Of a stretch of 45,170 nt of DNA, positions 38,160-45,170 are shown in pieces (position 1 is the stretch's first letter; the number at the start of each line of letters is the position of its first letter). Location of the stretch: contig JAQUPS010000012.1 in the NCBI GenBank assembly GCA_028716485.1, forward strand, positions 1 through 45,170, given 5' to 3'. Below the pieces are notes generated by a model, which was given only the letters and a program-made list of their open reading frames with translations, was not told the DNA's origin and made no database searches. Source of the stretch: Patescibacteria group bacterium (GTDB lineage Bacteria; Patescibacteriota; Patescibacteriia; Patescibacteriales; WJLG01). The translations under genes and the position numbers were made by a program.

Positions 38160-39518
38160 ATGAAAAGCAATATCAAACAGTTTGCCCTTCTTTTGGGGGA
38201 CATACTGATAATGAACTTGGCGCTTTATCTGGCTCTTTGGCTGCGCTACGGAGAAAATCCGGCTTTAGGAAACTGGGGAATAAACTGGGGGCCTTTCGCG
38301 GTTGTTTTTATTATTTGGCTGATCGCTTTTTACATTTCCAATCTTTATAATTTGCATCTGGCCATAAACAACGGCTTGTTTTTCCAAAGGATAACGCAAA
38401 GTTTTGCCATCGCCGCGATTCTGGCCGTAATTTATTTTTATCTGGCTCCGCCGGACAAGCTTACTCCCAAAACCAATCTGGCCGTTTTTTTCGTTGTTTT
38501 CGCCGTCCTGTTCATCGTCTGGCGGCAATTATTCAATTCGCTGCTCAAATCATATTTGCCCCGGACCAACCTGGCGGTCATCGGTTTCAATAATTTAGTT
38601 GAAAAAATAATTATGGAATTGAAACAAAAACCGCAATTAGGCTTATCCCTTTCTTTCATCCTGGACGAGAAAGCAACCGGCAAAGAATTGAACGGCACGC
38701 CGATTTTCAACAACATCAACGACTTGCCGGCGCTGATTGAAAAAAGAAAAATCAACAACGTGATACTCGCCGCCGCGCCCGACTCGCAGGAATTGCGCGC
38801 CTTGCTTTTTGAATGTCTGCCCTTGAAAATAACTTTTATCAATTTGGCGGATTTTTACGAAAACATTGCCGGCAAGATACCTTTGGAAGTCATTAATAAG
38901 ATGTGGTTCTTGGAAAATCTCAATGAAGGCAATAAAAATAATTTTGATCTGTTCAAGCGGACGGCCGATTTGGTTCTGGCCTTGCTGATTTTTATCATCA
39001 CCTTGCCCTTCTGGCTGATCATCGCCCTGATCATCAAGCTGGAAAGCCGCGGGACGATATTTTTCGTGCAGACCAGAGCCGGCGAGCGGGGAAAAAATTT
39101 TAGGATGATAAAATTCCGCACGATGAAAACCGAAAATAACGATCATTCGCCGACAACCGATGGTGATCGCCGCGTTACCCGCTTTGGTTCATTCTTGCGC
39201 AAAACCCGTTTGGACGAAATCCCCCAGGTGCTTAACATCATCAAGGGCGAAATGAGTTTTGTCGGCCCGCGTCCGGAACGGCCGGAATTGATCGAGACTT
39301 TGGAAAAGCAGATCCCTTTTTACCGCGAACGGATGCTGGTCAAGCCCGGAGTTACCGGCACCGACCAGATTTCCGGCGAATATCATTCCCCTTCTTATGA
39401 AGACACGATGAAAAAATTGCAGTATGATTTATACTATATCAAAAACCGCTCGGTTTATCTGGAACTGTCGATTATCCTAAAAACGATTTCTACGGTATTA
39501 TCAAGAGCGGGACGATAG
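38160..39518 (+). CDS. Polyprenyl glycosylphosphotransferase (sugar transferase)
   Basis: N-terminal TMs; FRMIKFRTMKTENND; RFGSFLRKTRLDEIPQVLNIIKGEMSFVGPRPERPE; KPGVTGTDQISG. Confidence 0.94.
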   Translation: MKSNIKQFALLLGDILIMNLALYLALWLRYGENPALGNWGINWGPFAVVFIIWLIAFYISNLYNLHLAINNGLFFQRITQSFAIAAILAVIYFYLAPPDKLTPKTNLAVFFVVFAVLFIVWRQLFNSLLKSYLPRTNLAVIGFNNLVEKIIMELKQKPQLGLSLSFILDEKATGKELNGTPIFNNINDLPALIEKRKINNVILAAAPDSQELRALLFECLPLKITFINLADFYENIAGKIPLEVINKMWFLENLNEGNKNNFDLFKRTADLVLALLIFIITLPFWLIIALIIKLESRGTIFFVQTRAGERGKNFRMIKFRTMKTENNDHSPTTDGDRRVTRFGSFLRKTRLDEIPQVLNIIKGEMSFVGPRPERPELIETLEKQIPFYRERMLVKPGVTGTDQISGEYHSPSYEDTMKKLQYDLYYIKNRSVYLELSIILKTISTVLSRAGR

Positions 39519-39520
39519 GC

Positions 39521-39618
39521 GGTAAATCAGAAATCAGATATTGGAAATTAGGAAAAAATAAACCGTAAAAAACAACCCCTGATTTCAAATATCCAATTTC
39601 CAATTTCAGATTGGGGCG
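39521..39618. repeat. Heptad inverted-repeat element P
   Basis: AAATCAG AAATCAG ATATTGG left; revcomp right AATCTGA AATTGGA AATTGGA TATTTGA AATCAGG. Confidence 0.75.
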
Positions 39619-39658
39619 GTAAAATTTAAAATTAACTAAAAATTTTTAAAATCAAGTT

Positions 39659-40093
39659 ATGATCAAAAAAACTTTTGCTTACTTCTGGTCGTTGCGGCAT
39701 CAGTTCGTCAAATATTTTATCGTCGGCATCAGCGCGGTAGTGATCGATATGAGCAGCCTGATATTTTTGAAAGAGGCTCTGGGCATCGCGCCGGTCTTCG
39801 CCGTTATCGCCAATCAGGCCGTAGTCTTGATTTTTGTTTTTCTCGCCAATAAATATTGGTCTTTCAAAGGAACCGCCTTGTCTAGGGGGCAAATCATCCG
39901 TTTTGCCATCGTTGTCACTTTCGATTATTTTTTCGCCGTGGCGGCGATGTATGTTTTTAATCATCGGCTGAATTTTGATTACCGCCTGGTCCGCCTCGGC
40001 TCGATCGCCCTGGCCGTTTCCTGGAATTTTTTCTTATACAAATATTGGGTTTACGCCGTGGAGGCGGAAATAGCGCCGCCACCGGAAAATTAA
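39659..40093 (+). CDS. GtrA family membrane protein
   Basis: FVKYFIVGISAVVIDMSSLIFLKEALG; FVFLANKYWSF. Confidence 0.9.
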   Translation: MIKKTFAYFWSLRHQFVKYFIVGISAVVIDMSSLIFLKEALGIAPVFAVIANQAVVLIFVFLANKYWSFKGTALSRGQIIRFAIVVTFDYFFAVAAMYVFNHRLNFDYRLVRLGSIALAVSWNFFLYKYWVYAVEAEIAPPPEN

Positions 40094-40105
40094 CAGCCAT
40101 TTTTT

Positions 40106-41524
40106 ATGAACAAACAAGAGATCCGGGAATATTTCGACAAAATCGCCGCCGAGCGCGACAGTTGGCGGAAAAAGAATTCCTATTATCACGACGATCTGAA
40201 AAAATTCTTGCGCTTTACCGTTCCCGCCGGAGTTTCCGTCCTGGAAATCGGCTGCGCCACGGGCGACATCACCGCTTATCTGGCGCAAGCCAATCCGAAA
40301 ATCAAAGGCGTTGATCTGAGCTCGGCAATGATCGAAAAGGCGAAAGAAAAATATCCGGCGCTGAATTTTGCCGCGGCCGACGTGGAAAAAACAGCCTTTG
40401 GTGAAAAATACGACTATCTGATCATGTCGGATGTCGTCGGCTATCTGGACGATATCCAATCCGCTTTCCGCAATCTGAAAAATAATTCCCATGCCCAGAC
40501 CAAATTGATCATTACGACTTATAATCATCTTTGGGAACCCCTGCTCCGCGCCGGGGAAATCTTCGGCTGGAAAATGCCCAGCCCGATCCAAAACTGGCTT
40601 TCTGCCGCCGACTTGGAGCAATTTCTGTATCTATCCGGCTGGGAAATAATCAAAGAAGGCAACCGCCTGCTGCTGCCGGTCAACATCCCCATCCTTCCCG
40701 GTTTCTGCAATAAATACCTGGCTAAACTGCCTTTCTTCCGCCGGCTCTGCATGGTCAATTATTTCATCGCCCGCCCGACTCCATCCCGAATCTTGCCCGC
40801 TGATCCGCCGCTGGTTTCCGTAATCATTCCGGCGCGCAATGAGAAACTGAATATCGAGAACGCGATCACCCGGATGCCGGAAATGGGCGCGGGGACGGAA
40901 ATCGTCTTCGTGGAAAATAATTCGACCGACGGCACCTGGGAAGAGATGATCCGCCTCAAAGCCAAATATCCGGCCAAGAATATCAAACTTCTCCGGCAGA
41001 CGACCCGCGGCAAAGCCAACGCGGTCTGGGCCGGATTCGAAGCCGCCAGCGGCAAGGTGCTGATGATCGAAGACGCCGACCTGACCGTGCTGCCGGAAGA
41101 TCTGCCGAAATTCTACGAAGCGCTCGCCAGAGGCGACGGCGAATTCATCAATGGCTCACGCCTGGTCTACCCGATGGAAAAGGAATCGATGCGCATCCTG
41201 AATATGCTCGGCAATAAAGCCTTCGGCCTGATGTTCTCCTGGCTGGTCGATCAGCGCATCAAGGACACGCTTTGCGGCACCAAGGTCTTCTGGAAAAAAG
41301 ATTATGAAAGCATCAAAGCCGGGCGCGGCTACTTCGGCGATTTCGATTCGTTCGGCGATTACGACCTGCTTTTCGGCGCTTCCAAATTGAATCTGAAAAT
41401 AATCGATTTGCCGATCCATTACCAGGCGCGCACCTACGGGAACTCCAATATGATGCGCTTCAGCTACGGCTGGCGGCTGCTGCGGATGTGCCTGTTCGCC
41501 ATGAAGAAAATAAAATTCATCTAA
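40106..41524 (+). CDS. Fused class I SAM methyltransferase + glycosyltransferase family 2
   Basis: VLEIGCATGDITAYL; then PPLVSVIIPARNEKLNIENAI...VFVENNSTDGTWEEM. Confidence 0.88.
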   Translation: MNKQEIREYFDKIAAERDSWRKKNSYYHDDLKKFLRFTVPAGVSVLEIGCATGDITAYLAQANPKIKGVDLSSAMIEKAKEKYPALNFAAADVEKTAFGEKYDYLIMSDVVGYLDDIQSAFRNLKNNSHAQTKLIITTYNHLWEPLLRAGEIFGWKMPSPIQNWLSAADLEQFLYLSGWEIIKEGNRLLLPVNIPILPGFCNKYLAKLPFFRRLCMVNYFIARPTPSRILPADPPLVSVIIPARNEKLNIENAITRMPEMGAGTEIVFVENNSTDGTWEEMIRLKAKYPAKNIKLLRQTTRGKANAVWAGFEAASGKVLMIEDADLTVLPEDLPKFYEALARGDGEFINGSRLVYPMEKESMRILNMLGNKAFGLMFSWLVDQRIKDTLCGTKVFWKKDYESIKAGRGYFGDFDSFGDYDLLFGASKLNLKIIDLPIHYQARTYGNSNMMRFSYGWRLLRMCLFAMKKIKFI

Positions 41525-41555
41525 ACGGGACTGTCGCCCTAAACTTAAATAAATT

Positions 41556-42203
41556 ATGCCAAAATTAATTTTTCCGTCGCAAGCCAATGTTTTCAAAACC
41601 AACGATGAAGACCCGATTGATTTTTATTATTACCCGCTGATCGGCTGGGTTTACCGGAAAAGGCTGGCCAACACTTTGGCCCTGCTGGCCGGGGGGAAAG
41701 AAAAAATCCTCGATATCGGCTATGGCTCGGGTTTGTTATTCCCCTCGCTCCTCCAATTCGCCCAAACTTGCTACGGCTTGGAAAGCCATGGCCAAGAAAA
41801 AAAAGTCTATGAATTCCTGGCCAAAGAAAAGATTCCCGCGGAAAAAGTGATCCTTCGGCCGGGCAGCATCCTGGCTATTCCTTTCGCCGACGGATTCTTC
41901 GACGCCATCGTTTCCGTCAGCACCCTGGAGCATATCGAGGATTTGAACAAGGCGATGAGCGAAATGTCCCGGGTTCTCAAAACCGGCGGCGAAATAATCC
42001 TGTCTTTTCCGGTTCGCAATCTCATTACCGATATCTTTTTTAAACTTTTTGGTTTTCACCCGCGCGAGATCCATCCTTCCTCCCACCTGAACATCATCAG
42101 CGCCGCGGAAAAAATCTTCCAGGTTGAAAAAATCCTCAAATTCCCCAATCTTAAAAACATCAATCTCTCTCTTTATTGCACAATCAGATGCGTGAAAAAA
42201 TAA
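41556..42203 (+). CDS. Class I SAM-dependent methyltransferase
   Basis: ILDIGYGSGLLFPSL; FADGFFDAIVSVSTLEHIEDLNKAMSEMSRVLKTGG. Confidence 0.87.
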   Translation: MPKLIFPSQANVFKTNDEDPIDFYYYPLIGWVYRKRLANTLALLAGGKEKILDIGYGSGLLFPSLLQFAQTCYGLESHGQEKKVYEFLAKEKIPAEKVILRPGSILAIPFADGFFDAIVSVSTLEHIEDLNKAMSEMSRVLKTGGEIILSFPVRNLITDIFFKLFGFHPREIHPSSHLNIISAAEKIFQVEKILKFPNLKNINLSLYCTIRCVKK

Positions 42204-43792
42204 TCAACCGGGCGAAAAATAATTTCGGGCTGATCCTGGTCGCCGCTTTCTATCTCGGGATGACGCTCTACCGCTTTATTTCCCAGGGCCTGATCAACTG
42301 GGACGAGGCTTATTTTGTGGTCACCGTAAATACTTTCGCCAACATCATCCGGGCAGTGCTCGCCCATCCGTTCGGCTTTTTCGGCGACAGCCACTTTTTC
42401 CAGCCGCTGCTTTCCGGTTACAACAATGTTTATACGGCGGCCCGGCCTTCCTATATTATAGCGGCGGTTTTCACCAATCTTTTTTTGAACGCCGGCATCT
42501 TTGCCACCAAGATCATCAGCCTCCTTTCCGGCCTCGCCGCGATCGTCTTCTTTTATAAGCTGCTCCATTTCTACGGCCTGGGGAAAAAGACGCGGGTCGC
42601 CGCCACTTTCTTTCTGGCCGCTTCGCCGCTCTTCATTATTTATTCCCGATTGGGATTGTCGCAGATCTTTTCCGCCGCCTTTTTCCTGATTAGCTGGTAC
42701 TACCTGCTGAAATTCCAAGAATCAGCCAGATCGCGCGATTTAACGACGGCGGCCCTGTCCTTATCGGCGCTGGCAACCAGCCATTACAATAGTTTCCCCG
42801 TGGTGGCGCTGCTCTTCGCCGCCGGAGGATTGATAATTTTTCAGAAGCGCCTTGGCTGGAAAAAATATCTGGCGTTTATTTTTTATTTCCTGCTTTTCCC
42901 GGCGGTCTGGGAGATCATCACCCGCGTCGGCGCGCTCGTCGCTTCAGCCAAACACGCCCTTGATCCGGCCAAAGGGATCGCCATCCTTTCCTATTCGGCC
43001 GAAATCATCCAGCAATTCAAAAAAGCCGGCGCCGGCAGCGGTTTTTCTACCGATCAATTATTCTATTATTTCAGCCTGCTTGCTTCAACCGAGGGAATTA
43101 TTTTTTGCCTGCTTTCCCTTGCCGGCATAGCAATCGCCATTTTGAACTTCAAAAAGATAAAATACTGGCTTTTTTTAGCGATACCTTTGGTTTATCTGGC
43201 GATTTTTTCCGCCGTACCGTTTAAATTTCCCCGCAACATCATTATCATTCTGCCGGGACTTTATGTTTTTGCCGCGCTGGGCTTAAAATTAGCGAGCCGC
43301 CTGGCCGCGCCGCGTTTTTCCCCGAGAGGAAAAAATATCATCTTGGCCGCCTTTATTTTGCTGGTTATCGCCTTGAATGCCGGCCAATATAAAAATATTC
43401 TGAATATCCGGACTAACTTCGCTGAAATTGCCGGCTTCATCAAAACTAATTACGGCCAAGACGATATCGTAATTTTTTCCAATTCCGCTCCGATCTGGCG
43501 CTCCTATCTGCCGGGCTACAAAGCGGAGGCCTTTGCCAAAGTTTCCGACCCAGCCTATGCCCTGCCCGGAAAAAAAATAATCTTCATTGATGATTATTTT
43601 TCCGCCGTCAAAGGCGGCCAGTGGATCCCCGATAGTTTTTCCGCCAAACAGCTTCTTGCAACCGAGACGAATATTTTTCAAGTTAAGCCGGTAGTGCTGG
43701 ATTTTATCTATCAGGGCGAAGACCGGGATAAAAAAATGTTCGCCGCCAATCAGTCCGGCCCGATCCGGATTTACGAGCTCATCCCTCGCTGA
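42188..43792 (+). CDS. GT-C type membrane glycosyltransferase (PMT/ArnT-like)
   Basis: Multi-TM; early NWDEAYF acidic motif; MREKIIN start overlaps upstream gene. Confidence 0.7.
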   Translation: MREKIINRAKNNFGLILVAAFYLGMTLYRFISQGLINWDEAYFVVTVNTFANIIRAVLAHPFGFFGDSHFFQPLLSGYNNVYTAARPSYIIAAVFTNLFLNAGIFATKIISLLSGLAAIVFFYKLLHFYGLGKKTRVAATFFLAASPLFIIYSRLGLSQIFSAAFFLISWYYLLKFQESARSRDLTTAALSLSALATSHYNSFPVVALLFAAGGLIIFQKRLGWKKYLAFIFYFLLFPAVWEIITRVGALVASAKHALDPAKGIAILSYSAEIIQQFKKAGAGSGFSTDQLFYYFSLLASTEGIIFCLLSLAGIAIAILNFKKIKYWLFLAIPLVYLAIFSAVPFKFPRNIIIILPGLYVFAALGLKLASRLAAPRFSPRGKNIILAAFILLVIALNAGQYKNILNIRTNFAEIAGFIKTNYGQDDIVIFSNSAPIWRSYLPGYKAEAFAKVSDPAYALPGKKIIFIDDYFSAVKGGQWIPDSFSAKQLLATETNIFQVKPVVLDFIYQGEDRDKKMFAANQSGPIRIYELIPR

Positions 43793-43821
43793 GCGAATGA
43801 TATTGCTATTTCAACTATCTT

Positions 43822-43849
43822 AAAACCGCCTAAACTAAGGGGCGGTTTT
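43822..43849. terminator. Bidirectional terminator between convergent genes
   Basis: aaaaccgcc/ggcggtttt with flanking A/T runs. Confidence 0.8.
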
Positions 43850-43864
43850 TTTCTATTTTTTCGA

Positions 43865-45058
43865 TTATCTGGCGGCGATGCCGATCAGGCACATCCAAAC
43901 TATCCAGCCGGCCAAATATATGATAGCCGCCCAAACGCCCGCTCGGCCGCTGAATTTCTTTTCCGCGAAAATAGCCGCCGGAATCAGCCAGGGCCAAACC
44001 AGCGCCGGCAAGACCCGGCCGGGATAAAAAGTCAGGACCGAGAAAAAACACGCGAATAGAAGGAAGACGGCGGCGATGAGGGACAGGATCGGGCGCATAG
44101 CGGCATCTTTCCGCCAAAGGTAAAACCAGGCTGCCGCGCCCGCCGCGAAAATATAAAGATTTGTCGACAAGATATTCTTCAGCTGCTCGCCAAGACCCAA
44201 GAAAAACAAGGAAGCGATGTTGAAAAAACCTTTTGCCTGGTTCCAAATGCCGTAATTGTAAGTCTGCAGTTCGTGCTGATAATAGCTGCCGGTTTTCCAG
44301 ATCACCGCGTAATACCAGATGATCGAAGGCAGGATGACCAGAATGAAAGAGATCAGATAGCGAAGCAAGGAGGCGCGGGATAACTTTTTTTCGCGCAGCC
44401 ATTCGCCGAAGAGCACCGCGGGAAAAAATAATATGAAAGTTTGGTAAGCCAGGACGCCAAGACCGGCCAAAAACGACAAAAGAAAAAAATTCTTGCGCAA
44501 AGATTCCCCGCCTTGATGCGCTTTGATCGCCGCCCACACGCAGAAAACCGGCGCGAAAATATTAAAAACTTGCGTATGCGGGGACCAGAAGTAATGATAA
44601 AAAATACTGTTGGCGATGAAGAACAGGCTGAAAACGAAAACAGTCAGGGAAATTTTCTTTTCCGCATCAGCGAAAAGAGACCAGAAAAGCCGGGCGGCCA
44701 GCCAGAGGAAAAAAATATCCAGCAAGACATAGCCGGCATAAGCCGGAAAATAATCGGCCAGCGGACGGATGAACCTGGGGGGCGTTTGGCGCATCGCCTG
44801 GAAACCGACTTTTTCGGCCAACACGGTTAAGGGCGCGAAAGGACGCGAAACCAGCCACGGAAGAACGATATACCCTGGCCTTGATTGCCGGTCGTTTTTC
44901 GGCTCGAAAAGATATTGCGGGTCGGTGGCCAGGCGCAAGAATTCCGGCGAATCGCAATTCATCGACAAACCGCCGATCGGCAGATGGAAATTGACCACGC
45001 ACTGCTTCAGCTGCTGATCATCCGGCACCAGTGGTCCGGCGATAATTAAATTACACAC
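43865..45058 (-). CDS. Multi-pass membrane protein, possibly GT-C-like
   Basis: 397 aa, many TM segments; GTG start at 45058 uncertain. Confidence 0.6.
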   Translation of the reverse strand: MCNLIIAGPLVPDDQQLKQCVVNFHLPIGGLSMNCDSPEFLRLATDPQYLFEPKNDRQSRPGYIVLPWLVSRPFAPLTVLAEKVGFQAMRQTPPRFIRPLADYFPAYAGYVLLDIFFLWLAARLFWSLFADAEKKISLTVFVFSLFFIANSIFYHYFWSPHTQVFNIFAPVFCVWAAIKAHQGGESLRKNFFLLSFLAGLGVLAYQTFILFFPAVLFGEWLREKKLSRASLLRYLISFILVILPSIIWYYAVIWKTGSYYQHELQTYNYGIWNQAKGFFNIASLFFLGLGEQLKNILSTNLYIFAAGAAAWFYLWRKDAAMRPILSLIAAVFLLFACFFSVLTFYPGRVLPALVWPWLIPAAIFAEKKFSGRAGVWAAIIYLAGWIVWMCLIGIAAR

Positions 45059-45170
45059 CGGCTTCGCCGGTGGAATTAGTTAGGTAACGGGCTTCGCCCT
45101 GCGTATCTTCCCATTTGTTCAAAAATTCCCGCTCATCCGCTTGCCGCTGGTCATCGATGTACTTTTTTAT
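45051..45170 (-). CDS. C-terminal end of a CDS entering from the right edge
   Basis: Minus translation IKKYIDDQRQADEREFLNKWEDTQGEARYLTNSTGEAGV*. Confidence 0.55.
   Translation of the reverse strand: MKKYIDDQRQADEREFLNKWEDTQGEARYLTNSTGEAGV

Overview
The window looks like Patescibacteria/CPR-type chromosome: housekeeping genes groES-groEL, murA, rlmN, frr, rseP-like, holB, tatD, very large secreted FN3-type proteins, and a glycosyltransferase/exopolysaccharide block. Taxonomy is inferred from gene content and style only. The largest CDS (minus strand, 8110 down past base 1, >2,700 aa) is missing from the supplied ORF track because it has no stop in the window. It is built from tandem ~240-aa modules. 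No tRNA, rRNA, CRISPR array or transposase was recognised. The strongest unexplained signal is a set of about 14 intergenic elements (8.1-39.6 kb). Each has two inverted arms made of degenerate tandem 7-bp units. Unit sequence differs between loci, but heptad period and inverted-arm layout recur, often abutting a start or stop codon and mostly where no ordinary intrinsic terminator is seen. Other notable items: an orphan ~100-nt structured RNA with its own promoter and terminator (32411-32512), a CIRCE operator upstream of groES, an in-frame palindromic repeat inside a glycosyltransferase gene (28234-28253), a REP-like double hairpin (27450-27499), a candidate MTase/HNH restriction-modification pair, and a truncated paralog of a small secreted-protein gene. 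All calls are by eye; no search or folding program was run.
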